In this document: positions 10,028-18,193 of the stretch, one piece after another
Layout: each line of letters starts with the position of its first letter
Numbering within the stretch: the first letter of the stretch is position 1
Assembly: GCA_949451655.1 (NCBI GenBank)
Contig: CASTST010000006.1
Span: 1 to 41,876, forward strand
Source: an uncultured Eubacteriales bacterium
Lineage (GTDB): Bacteria; Bacillota; Clostridia; Oscillospirales; CAG-272
Length of the DNA: 41,876 nucleotides
Direction of reading: 5' to 3'
The notes under the pieces: model-generated
Seen by the model: only the letters and a program-made list of their open reading frames with translations
What the model was told of the DNA's origin: nothing
Databases searched by the model: none
Program-made: the position numbers and the translations under genes

Positions 10028-11038
10028 ATGTATCAGGATAAAAAAGTGGTGTTTTCCGGCGTACAGCCTTCCGGTGTGCTGACGCTTGGAAATTATCTTG
10101 GGGCAATCCGAAACTTTCCCAAATTTTCTGAAGAATATCGGTGCTACTACTGCGTGGTAGACGAGCACGCCATCACAGTGCGGCAAAATCCTGCCGATTT
10201 GCGCCGTCGTACCTATGAGACCCTCGCGCTGTATATCGCCTGCGGATTGGATCCGGAAAAAAATGTTATATATGTACAAAGTCACGTGTCCGCTCATGCA
10301 GAGCTTGGATGGATTCTGGATTGCTATACTATGTTCGGTGAGTTGTCCAGAATGACGCAGTTCAAAGATAAAAGCAAGAAGAATACCGACAATGTAAACG
10401 CAGGACTATTCACCTATCCTACATTGATGGCAGCAGATATACTCCTGTATCAGACAGAGCTTGTCCCTGTCGGGGATGACCAGAAACAGCATCTGGAAAT
10501 CACCCGGGATATTGCCGGGCGGTTCAACAGTATTTACGGAGATGTATTTGTAATTCCCGAACCGTTCATCAGCAAGACCCCATCTGCCCGTATTATGAGT
10601 TTGGCTGAACCCACCAAAAAGATGAGTAAATCCGATGAAAACGAAAACGCTACTGTGCGCATTCTGGACCCCAAAGATGTGATTATTCGTAAGTTCAAAC
10701 GTGCAGTTACGGATTCTGATACTGTTATCCGTGCAGCAGAGGGAAAAGACGGCATTATCAATCTGATGTCTATTTACAGTGCGCTGACCGGCAAAACCTT
10801 CCCGGAAATCGAACGGGAATTTGCAGGCAAGGGTTACGGCGATTTCAAGCTTGCTGTGGGAGAAACCTGCGCAGATGTTTTGGCACCTGTACAAGCAGAG
10901 TACGCACGGCTGATTGCTGATAAAAAGTATCTGGAAGAGGTTATGGCAAACGGCGCACGTGAAGCAGCAAAAGCCGCTATGAAAACCTTATCAAAAGTTC
11001 GCAGAAAAGTCGGATTTACAGATCTGCCCCGATACTGA
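10028..11038 (+). CDS. trpS: Tryptophanyl-tRNA synthetase
   Basis: Class Ic aminoacyl-tRNA synthetase that charges tRNA-Trp in the cytoplasm. At 336 residues it is normal for bacterial TrpS. The HIGH-equivalent lies in PSGVLTLGNYLGA (Thr19-Asn22), the tryptophan-pocket segment in LMAADILLYQ, followed by VPVGDDQKQHLE, and the KMSKS loop is intact at Lys198-Ser202. GGAATGGAG precedes the ATG. The next gene begins one base after the stop codon, so the two are probably translationally coupled. Confidence 0.98.
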   Translation: MYQDKKVVFSGVQPSGVLTLGNYLGAIRNFPKFSEEYRCYYCVVDEHAITVRQNPADLRRRTYETLALYIACGLDPEKNVIYVQSHVSAHAELGWILDCYTMFGELSRMTQFKDKSKKNTDNVNAGLFTYPTLMAADILLYQTELVPVGDDQKQHLEITRDIAGRFNSIYGDVFVIPEPFISKTPSARIMSLAEPTKKMSKSDENENATVRILDPKDVIIRKFKRAVTDSDTVIRAAEGKDGIINLMSIYSALTGKTFPEIEREFAGKGYGDFKLAVGETCADVLAPVQAEYARLIADKKYLEEVMANGAREAAKAAMKTLSKVRRKVGFTDLPRY

Positions 11039-11039
11039 T

Positions 11040-11303
11040 ATGGAAAAAACAATTATTGGCGTTGTTGACCGGGTTGAAGAAGGAATCGCCGTATGCTTTC
11101 CGGATGATGGAAGCGAAAAAATCACTTTTTCTGCCACTTCCTTTGGAACAATCCGTGAAGGGGACGCTTTGGCGATTACTGTAACAATGCAGGATGGCAT
11201 GCAAACTGTTGTAAGTGTGCGTCCTGCAACCAACACGGAACACATAGACCGCAAGCAGGAGAATGCACTGCGTCTGCGCCGCTTATTTGATAAGAATAAA
11301 TAA
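11040..11303 (+). CDS. Small DUF3006-like protein
   Basis: An 87-residue protein starting one base after trpS stops, with no separate ribosome binding site, so reinitiation is likely. It opens with a short beta-barrel-like pattern (IIGVVDRVEEGIAVCFPDDG) and ends in a charged helix (RKQENALRLRRLFDKNK). That layout fits the DUF3006 family, small proteins common in Firmicutes, often described beside nuclease or MBL proteins. Function unknown. No signal peptide or membrane segment. Confidence 0.65.
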   Translation: MEKTIIGVVDRVEEGIAVCFPDDGSEKITFSATSFGTIREGDALAITVTMQDGMQTVVSVRPATNTEHIDRKQENALRLRRLFDKNK

Positions 11304-11373
11304 ATCCACCAGATTTATCAGTGCATTGAATAACGATTTATATAGCCGCAAAATGGCTGAATGGAGATTAAAA

Positions 11374-12651
11374 ATGAAAACAAAAGCAGTTAGGTTATAC
11401 GGAGTCAACGATATCCGCACAGAAGAATTTGAACTCCCGCCGTTGCAGGATGATCAAATCTTGGCAAGAGTAATTTCGGACAGTATTTGCATGTCCTCCC
11501 ATAAAGCCGCATTACAGGGCGCCGCACACAAGCGTGTGCCGGACAATGTAGCTGATTCTCCCATTATTCTGGGACATGAATTCTGCGGTGAGCTCATTGA
11601 GGTTGGCAAGAAGTGGCAGGATAAATTTAAAGCTGGAGACCGTTTTGCAATTCAGCCTGCAATCAATTATAAGGGGTCTCTTGCTGCTCCTGGGTATTCT
11701 TACCACGACATCGGCGGCGGCGCTACATATGTAATTATCCCCAATGAGGTAATGGAATGCGATTGTCTGCTGCCGTATCAGGGTGAAGCCTTTTACTGGG
11801 GCAGTCTGGCTGAACCGATGAGTTGTATTGTTGGTGCTTTCCATGCAAATTATCACACAACTCCCGGCAAATATGAACACCGTATGGGCACCATTGAAGG
11901 CGGTGCGATGGCTATCCTTGCCGGCGCAGGTCCTATGGGACTGGGTGCTGTAGACTACGCGATCCACGGCGGTCGCGCACCTTCCCTGCTAATCGTTACG
12001 GATATTGACGATGAACGTCTCACCCGTGCAGCTTCTTTGATTACGCCGGAAGAAGCGAAAAAGCACGGTGTTGATCTGCAATATATCAATACTGCCGGAA
12101 TGGATGATCCTGCAAAATATATGCGGGAGCTTACTGGCAAAGATGGATTTGATGATGTATTTGTATTTGCACCGGTTGCGCCTGTGGTTGAAATGGCAGA
12201 CGCTATTTTGGGCAGAGACGGATGTCTCAATTTCTTTGCAGGTCCCACCAATCCGGAATTCTCCGCGAAGTTTAATTTTTACAATGTACATTATGCTGCC
12301 ACACATATTGTAGGCACTTCCGGCGGCAACAATGAGGATCTGATTGAGTCCATTCGTTTAATGGAACAGCAGAAGGTAAATCCCTCCTGCATGATTACCC
12401 ACATTGGCGGTTTGAACGCAGACGCACAAACTACGATTGATCTTCCAAATATTCCTGGTGGCAAGAAGCTGATATACACGCACGTAACGTTGCCGCTGAC
12501 GGCAATTGCAGACTTCCGTGCAGAAGCAGAAAAGGATAGTGCCCATGCGGCGCTTTTTGCAGACTTAGCAGATATTTGTGAAGCAAATAACAATTTGTGG
12601 TGTCCAGAAGCAGAAAAACGCCTGCTCAGGGATGTAGATTTTACAATGTAA
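11374..12651 (+). CDS. Zinc-binding alcohol dehydrogenase, YggP/SorE-like
   Basis: A medium-chain NAD(P)-dependent dehydrogenase, 425 residues. The start at 11374 is chosen because GGAG precedes it and homology begins at MKTKAVRLYG; an upstream in-frame ATG at 11263 lies inside the preceding gene. Seen: the catalytic zinc region ISDSICMSSHKAAL (Cys39, His43), the GHE motif at 67-69, and the Rossmann loop AGAGPMG. The four-cysteine structural zinc lobe is absent. Stretches such as FHANYHTTPGKYEHRMG, LNFFAGPT, NFYNVHY and IPGGKKLIY closely follow what I recall of E. coli YggP, a relative of L-sorbose-1-phosphate reductase SorE. A phosphorylated ketose or polyol substrate is therefore plausible but unproven. 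It lies 70 bp after the DUF3006-like gene with no terminator between, so may be the third gene of the trpS unit. Confidence 0.85.
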   Translation: MKTKAVRLYGVNDIRTEEFELPPLQDDQILARVISDSICMSSHKAALQGAAHKRVPDNVADSPIILGHEFCGELIEVGKKWQDKFKAGDRFAIQPAINYKGSLAAPGYSYHDIGGGATYVIIPNEVMECDCLLPYQGEAFYWGSLAEPMSCIVGAFHANYHTTPGKYEHRMGTIEGGAMAILAGAGPMGLGAVDYAIHGGRAPSLLIVTDIDDERLTRAASLITPEEAKKHGVDLQYINTAGMDDPAKYMRELTGKDGFDDVFVFAPVAPVVEMADAILGRDGCLNFFAGPTNPEFSAKFNFYNVHYAATHIVGTSGGNNEDLIESIRLMEQQKVNPSCMITHIGGLNADAQTTIDLPNIPGGKKLIYTHVTLPLTAIADFRAEAEKDSAHAALFADLADICEANNNLWCPEAEKRLLRDVDFTM

Positions 12652-12670
12652 GATAAATGAAATAAAACTT

Positions 12671-12700
12671 AGCCCGTTGGTTGAATCAACGGGCTTTTTT
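12671..12700 (+). terminator. Rho-independent terminator after the dehydrogenase gene
   Basis: The stem AGCCCGTTGGTT / AATCAACGGGCT (one mismatch, 1-nt centre) is followed by TTTTTT. Confidence 0.92.
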
Positions 12701-12789
12701 ATGTTCAGGGAAAAGCGTTTTTTAGCCAATTCTTCTAAGGAAACTTACTGACGAGCAATTTATCGCAATGAAGACTCTATGTGCGGACA

Positions 12790-13033
12790 TTTTAAGGTCT
12801 CTCCCAGCAAAGAGAAATGGTACGCTGCAGGCTGACGGATGAATTCTCTGAATTATACAATCGATTTACATATCCTGCAAAATGATAGCATTACAATCCC
12901 TCAGTCTCCGTTACACGGAGCCAGCTCCCTTTACTGGGGGGAGCCAAACTATATTCAAGTTTCCCTTGTGTAAAGAAAAGGTAGGGCACCCAAGCGCAGC
13001 CCTCTATAGAGCCATCCTCACATGGGGACTTTT
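12790..13033. repeat. Palindromic intergenic repeat cluster, copy D (left arm decayed)
   Basis: The left arm is degraded (TCTCTCCCAGCAAAGAGA). The core is intact (ATCGATTTACAT, then CAAAATGATAGCA), followed by ACAATCCCTCAG, the variable stem TCTCCG-ttaca-CGGAG and the arm CAGCTCCCTTTACTGGGGGGAG. Decayed arms continue to about 13033. It sits between two facing terminators in a convergent gap. I see no gene in 12701-13096. Confidence 0.75.
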
Positions 13034-13096
13034 TATTTTGTTAAGCGGCAATTTCCTTTATTGGGCGAAGCACAGACCTTAAACTTATATTCCCAT

Positions 13097-13130
13097 TAAA
13101 AAAGCGCCGACTAAAGTCGACGCTTTTTAT
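13097..13130 (-). terminator. Rho-independent terminator of the carbohydrate ABC operon
   Basis: On the minus strand the stem AAAAAGCG.CGACT / AGTCG.CGCTTTTT (one internal mismatch) ends in a T run, just beyond the stop codon of the last permease gene. Confidence 0.88.
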
Positions 13131-13138
13131 AAGTTTGA

Positions 13139-14194
13139 TTAACCTGTGATACCAGAACGCTCGATACCTTGAATAATGTATTTCTGTGCGAATACATAAA
13201 TCAAGAGGAGCGGAAGCAGAATCAAAATTCCACAGGTATTGGTTATTGCCGAGTTGTACATATTTGCAGCAGCAGACGTAATATTGAGAGAAGTAGGAAC
13301 TGCCACAATATCAGGCATCAGTGTAGGTCCGGAAGTGGTGTAGAACAAATCTGTGTAGAAATTGTCTGTCCACTGCCAAGAGAATGCAAACATGAACACG
13401 GTAATCATCATAGGTATGGACAACGGCAGGATGATTTGGATAAATGTACGGAACACACCTGCGCCATCCACATATGCAGATTCCTCCAATTCATCCGGCA
13501 CACCTTTGAAGAACTGACGCATCAGGAAGATATACAAACCGTTCTTGAAAGCCAGTGCCGTTGCGGACATAATCCACAGGGGCCAGTATGTATTGAGAAG
13601 GTTCAGCGAGGGATTTTCCAGGAGCCGCAGCCAGTCTACTACGCCGCCGCCCAACAGGTTCAGAATTCCCAATATATCAAAATACCGGAATTCCATAAAC
13701 ATGGACAGCTGCAAAGTAGAGTGCGGCACAATCATCGTAAAGACGACCAGAAGGAACAGCAAATTATTGAATTTGAATTTGAACTTAGCAAACCCGTAAC
13801 CAACCAGACAACATACAAAAGTCTGAATCAGGGCACAGGATCCTGCAAGCACAAAGGTATTCAACAATGCTGACAGATATCCGTTTTCCATAATAATGGC
13901 TTTGTAAATATCCAAGGTGGGATATTTGGGAACCAGACGCACCGTTACATCTACAAAGTCCTCAGGGCTCATAAAGGAAGATGCGATTTTGGAATAGAAC
14001 GGGAACAAAATAACATAACACACGCCAAGGAGCAGCAGGAACCGGAACAGATACCATACTACTCGTTTAAGGAAATACAGGGACAGATACTTAGATCTGA
14101 GACGTTCGAGAAGAGGTGTGCGGTCAAACTCGACGCGGATTTTATTTTTGCTCTCTCTTTTAACTTTGGGAGCATTTGGAACCTGGTTTGTCAT
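13139..14194 (-). CDS. Carbohydrate ABC transporter permease (MalG-like), pair B
   Basis: Inner-membrane subunit of a CUT1-type sugar importer, 351 residues from the chosen start. AGGAGG lies 9 nt before ATG 14194; a GTG two codons earlier (14200) lies only 3 nt from it, so the ATG is preferred. A basic N-terminal tail of about 45 residues precedes six predicted membrane segments. The EAA loop that contacts the ATPase is ELEESAYVDGAGVFRTFIQI, followed by ILPLS. It is the last gene of the seven-gene operon and partners the upstream permease (12-19 nt gap). No ATPase is nearby. Substrate unknown, probably an oligosaccharide. Confidence 0.92.
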   Translation of the reverse strand: MTNQVPNAPKVKRESKNKIRVEFDRTPLLERLRSKYLSLYFLKRVVWYLFRFLLLLGVCYVILFPFYSKIASSFMSPEDFVDVTVRLVPKYPTLDIYKAIIMENGYLSALLNTFVLAGSCALIQTFVCCLVGYGFAKFKFKFNNLLFLLVVFTMIVPHSTLQLSMFMEFRYFDILGILNLLGGGVVDWLRLLENPSLNLLNTYWPLWIMSATALAFKNGLYIFLMRQFFKGVPDELEESAYVDGAGVFRTFIQIILPLSIPMMITVFMFAFSWQWTDNFYTDLFYTTSGPTLMPDIVAVPTSLNITSAAANMYNSAITNTCGILILLPLLLIYVFAQKYIIQGIERSGITG

Positions 14195-14212
14195 TTGCAC
14201 AATCCTCCTTTC

Positions 14213-15196
14213 TTAGTCTTTCCTCTGGTAGAATACGAACAGACTAACAATTCCCGCTACAGCTGCTACAACCAGCATAACAAGCAGGAAGTACATCCAT
14301 GCCATAGCAGAACTGATTACGTTTCCGTCACCGCCTGTTTTATACAGCGCATTTACATATGCCATAACTGAGTTACTGCCTGATGTAAACGAGTCTATAA
14401 CCGTATAAATTGCATTTACCAAAATCATTGGTGAAATAATCGGCAATGTAATTTTCCAGAAGGTTTCCCAAGAGGACGCACCTTCTATTTCGCAGGATTC
14501 GTATATCGCAGGAGAAATTCCCTGCAGTCCTGCCAGGAAAATCAACATCTGTACACCGGAGCGGTTAACAATATCAAAAATATTGTTAACCAACTTGGTA
14601 ACATTTGCGGCAAGTTCACTACCGACAACCATGTTGTTAAACAGGTTCTGCAAATCTGTCGCGGATATAATTTCGGCTACACCACTGGAACCACCGCCGG
14701 TTTCAATATCGCCGCCGGTAGATCCCATGTAATCACCCAGAATATTTCCCGCATCAATATCTGCAATCAAACCGGTAGTAAGCAAAACCGGGATGAAGAA
14801 AATTGCACGAAACGCTGCACGACCTGCCATCTTCTGGTTAAGCAGCAATGCAATAAACAGGGAGAACAGAAGGATTGCAGGAATTTCCAGAATCAATCCC
14901 CCCAGACCGTTCATCAACGTTTCCACAAATTTTGCATCGTCTAATGCTCTCTGAAAGTTTCCAAGTCCTACCCAAACCAACTCGAAACCGCCGCCCGCAA
15001 TGATGTCAATTTCATGGAAACTATATTTGATGGAATCAAATATAATCGGAAGATAAATCAGAAGGAAGCCAAAGAGAAACGGTGCGATAAACAACCAACC
15101 TGCTCTTGATTTTTTTGCCTGCAGACTGGCGCCGCGTTTTCTTTTCTTTATAACGCCGAGCTCTTGGCTGCTTTTTGTTTTTTTAAGTAAAGCCAT
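14213..15196 (-). CDS. Sugar ABC transporter permease (MalF/UgpA-like), pair B
   Basis: A 327-residue membrane subunit of a CUT1 importer. A lysine-rich N-terminus (first 30 residues) precedes about six membrane segments. The EAA loop is ESCEIEGASSWETFWKI, followed by TLPIIS. Between the third and fourth hydrophobic segments there is an extended extracytoplasmic insertion of roughly 70 residues, rich in Gly, Ser, Asp and Asn (including GDYMGSTGGDIETGGGSSG), reminiscent in position of the MalF periplasmic loop. AGGAGGT precedes the start. It follows the DUF5696 gene by 15 nt. Confidence 0.92.
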   Translation of the reverse strand: MALLKKTKSSQELGVIKKRKRGASLQAKKSRAGWLFIAPFLFGFLLIYLPIIFDSIKYSFHEIDIIAGGGFELVWVGLGNFQRALDDAKFVETLMNGLGGLILEIPAILLFSLFIALLLNQKMAGRAAFRAIFFIPVLLTTGLIADIDAGNILGDYMGSTGGDIETGGGSSGVAEIISATDLQNLFNNMVVGSELAANVTKLVNNIFDIVNRSGVQMLIFLAGLQGISPAIYESCEIEGASSWETFWKITLPIISPMILVNAIYTVIDSFTSGSNSVMAYVNALYKTGGDGNVISSAMAWMYFLLVMLVVAAVAGIVSLFVFYQRKD

Positions 15197-15211
15197 ATTT
15201 ACCTCCTTCCC

Positions 15212-18175
15212 TTATCCGTCGATTCTGATGAAATTCAACGCTTCAACCTCATGGGTTTCGCCGCCGTATTCAACAGTAATATCGTATGAATTATAGTTAA
15301 TAATAAAGCTTGTGCCGTTTTCATATTCTACACGTACAACGGATCCGCGGACTGTTTCATATTTTTGTGTGGTAGTGCCGGAAGAAGGACGGCTGCTGGA
15401 ATTGCCGCCGGCATAACTGCTGGAACTGCCGCCACGCTGTGCTTCCAGTTCTGCACGCAATCTTTGACGCTCTGCTTCTGCTGCACGTTTTGCTTGCGCT
15501 TCATCATCTCCTGCAGAAGTTGATGTATCTCCTGCATCCACTATACGCAAAGCATTCAAAAATTCATGGTTTACAATCCGAGAGGTCTGCAAATCACCAA
15601 GCGCTTCATTTACAATGTCATAATACCGAATCATATCATCCTTCCAGATCTCATAGCCAACAGAATAATACTTGTTGTACGTATCAGATTCCTTCAGGGC
15701 ATTTGTATTTTGGTTGCTCAAAACGAAATAGAGATTTGCACCATTTTCAATAGCTTTCAGCAAAGAATACTGCACATCACCTTGCATGTTCAATGCACTG
15801 CCTGTATAATTCACATAACCATGCAGCACCATGGATACAAAGGGAACAGACTCACTTGCACGCAAGTAGTTACTGGACTCCGTAGGAATATCCAAAATAT
15901 GATCTGCGTAGGGCAAAACATAAGCATTGCCGCCATTTACCATAACATCATATTTTTCTGAGAGTTTTTCAAGCATTTGTGTTGTAAATGCTTTGGAATC
16001 CTCCCGGTTGTACGGCTTATCGCTATCAAAGTCGGAGTTCAGATCACTTCCCAAGGTTGATACTGAAATTGCTTTCGTATCATACTTGCTGTAATCCTTA
16101 TCAAATTTCTCATAGAAGAAATTATATGCAGACGGCGAAATTGCCAGCGCATAATCCGATTCAAAGCTCTGCATTGCCGCATCATATTCCCGTTTGGACA
16201 TATAACGGTCATCGATGGACTTTACAAGATCCCGTTTTTCTGAAACGCCGTCAAACCAGTCGGAAGTTTTCATATATGCAAAGTCAAAATCGGGATAAAC
16301 TCCAAAATTGTTTTCATTTCCGCTTTTCAGAAGATCCTTAAATCCGGACTTTCCGCCCAATTCCTTTACCCAGGAAAGCTTTGCCGGATATGTGTTATCC
16401 AAACCGCCGTTGTAGCTTCCTGTAAGACGGAAGTTGATATTGGAAATACCTTCTTCGGAGAGTTCGTTATAAATCGTTTCAATATCATCAAACGTAGTGA
16501 GAGGCGTATCAACCGTTACCGGGAAAGAAAGCACTCTTTCCGTAGTCTTAATAGAACCAAAGGTTTCCAGATAAAGGGGAACATTGTCCTTCACGTCATC
16601 CGCACTCAATTTGGTTATGATATTATTTTTCTCCAGATAATCCCGGTATGCAGCAGCCATACCTACATAGGAGCACTCGTAGTAATCGTCTATGCCCGCT
16701 GCTGCTGCCTTACTGTCATCTGTAAGAAGCACATAATTGATGGTGTAAGATCCGGAATACTTCCGGTCTGTTGTTACCGTCCATGACGCATTGGTTCCTA
16801 CAGAAATTGAATCTGCAAGGTTGTATGTATCAGACGGGCGGGGATTGAAGCTTGCATACACATTATTATAGCTGTGCAGTTTACCGCCATGTTCACTCAT
16901 AAGGTTTGCCATGGAATCACCTTCTGTGATAATGGCAAGATATCCTCTTTGGGTAGTGGAACTACTGTTCGAAGAAGATCCTGGTTTACTGGAAGCGTTA
17001 TCCGGAGCAGCTTCGGTTCTATCCTCTACTACACCAAATACCGGCATACGCATTGTTTCTGAATGCTGTCCGGAAATATTATGGTATGCATAATCTGCGC
17101 CATACATCTGTCCGGCAACGTTATAGTTTGTACCGTACACATCCTCAAACCGAATCAGTGTACCGGAACCGTCCGGAATAAATGTATATCCGGTATTCTG
17201 AGAATTACCACATCCCATATAAGGAAGCATTGTTATGGATTTCAAAACAAAGCGGGATTCATCAAACTGAATACCATTTGCAGGAATTCGTGCTGCTAAG
17301 CCATTCTCTGTAAAGGTATATTCAATTGCCATCTGGAAGTTGGCTGGAGCTTTATCTGTGCTGACATAATCACAGTCAGCATGGTCCTGTTCCATTTCCT
17401 CAAAGGTATATGTGGGGCAATATGCTTTTATGGTTGTTTCCAGATTTTGAAGTTCCTTAGAAACGATTCCAGGATCGCATACATACACTGCAAACTGCTT
17501 TGTTATTGGGAAAGCAGCCTGAATTTCTTTTACGTTTGTCTCTGTCAGATGCGGGTCAAAAGCATCGTAAAGCGTATAGAAAGAAAGTAATCTCTCCTTA
17601 TATGTACCTTCGGGAATATTATTCAGAATCATAGATTCAAAACGCGTTTTTGAAATCATACGCGGCACAAGACGCGTTGTTTGTAATTCACCTACGGTGT
17701 ACTCTACACGCAAACCATTTTTAATGTTTTTGAAGTGAATCTGTCCGCGCAGGGCTGCTTCTGTATAAGAATACATGGTTTTTTCCACGCCATTCTCTTC
17801 ATATGTTACAGCAAGCTGTGACAGCAGTCTTTGCTTTGTTGAAGCAGAAGCCCAGTTGTAACCGGCTGCTATATCATAAGGATTGGAGAAAAGAGAATCG
17901 CCTGTTTTGGTATCAATAAAAGCAACTTCTCCTGTAAATTCTTCAATCCACAGCTGGTAGCCGTCCTGCTCTCTGGCAAGCACCATGTCCTTGAGCTTGG
18001 CATTTGCGGTGCTGTATCCTTTAGAGATGTAATTGATGATGGGGTTTCCATCTTCATCCACCTTATCCTCGTATGCAGCAGACACATTCATCAAGGAGGT
18101 ATATCCTGTTACTGAAACAGCACCTACAATTGTAACGAGGGATAGGAAAGCAGATAATATTTTTTTCATTTTCAT
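15212..18175 (-). CDS. Exported DUF5696 protein of the ABC operon
   Basis: A 987-residue exported protein. The signal peptide (about 1-34, ending VSAA) lacks a lipobox. Residues 35-520 are beta-rich, including the motif PDGSGTLIRFEDVYGTNYNV that I recall from DUF5696 proteins. From about 545 to 860 the pattern of short strands and helices (INFRLTGSYNGG near 580, GVYPDFDFAY near 628, STLGSDLNSDF near 708, NGGNAYVLPYADHI near 745) resembles a TIM-barrel glycoside hydrolase; this is inference. The C-terminus has a charged helix, a Ser/Gly linker (about 890-925) and a small beta domain. GGAGG lies 9 nt before the ATG. Its place between permeases suggests extracellular glycan processing or capture. 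Confidence 0.75.
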   Translation of the reverse strand: MKMKKILSAFLSLVTIVGAVSVTGYTSLMNVSAAYEDKVDEDGNPIINYISKGYSTANAKLKDMVLAREQDGYQLWIEEFTGEVAFIDTKTGDSLFSNPYDIAAGYNWASASTKQRLLSQLAVTYEENGVEKTMYSYTEAALRGQIHFKNIKNGLRVEYTVGELQTTRLVPRMISKTRFESMILNNIPEGTYKERLLSFYTLYDAFDPHLTETNVKEIQAAFPITKQFAVYVCDPGIVSKELQNLETTIKAYCPTYTFEEMEQDHADCDYVSTDKAPANFQMAIEYTFTENGLAARIPANGIQFDESRFVLKSITMLPYMGCGNSQNTGYTFIPDGSGTLIRFEDVYGTNYNVAGQMYGADYAYHNISGQHSETMRMPVFGVVEDRTEAAPDNASSKPGSSSNSSSTTQRGYLAIITEGDSMANLMSEHGGKLHSYNNVYASFNPRPSDTYNLADSISVGTNASWTVTTDRKYSGSYTINYVLLTDDSKAAAAGIDDYYECSYVGMAAAYRDYLEKNNIITKLSADDVKDNVPLYLETFGSIKTTERVLSFPVTVDTPLTTFDDIETIYNELSEEGISNINFRLTGSYNGGLDNTYPAKLSWVKELGGKSGFKDLLKSGNENNFGVYPDFDFAYMKTSDWFDGVSEKRDLVKSIDDRYMSKREYDAAMQSFESDYALAISPSAYNFFYEKFDKDYSKYDTKAISVSTLGSDLNSDFDSDKPYNREDSKAFTTQMLEKLSEKYDVMVNGGNAYVLPYADHILDIPTESSNYLRASESVPFVSMVLHGYVNYTGSALNMQGDVQYSLLKAIENGANLYFVLSNQNTNALKESDTYNKYYSVGYEIWKDDMIRYYDIVNEALGDLQTSRIVNHEFLNALRIVDAGDTSTSAGDDEAQAKRAAEAERQRLRAELEAQRGGSSSSYAGGNSSSRPSSGTTTQKYETVRGSVVRVEYENGTSFIINYNSYDITVEYGGETHEVEALNFIRIDG

Positions 18176-18193
18176 ATTCAGTTACCTCCTTCC

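Noticed and set aside
11263..11373. Upstream extension of the zinc dehydrogenase
   Set aside because: The added 37 residues overlap the DUF3006-like gene, and homology and ribosome binding site both point to ATG 11374.
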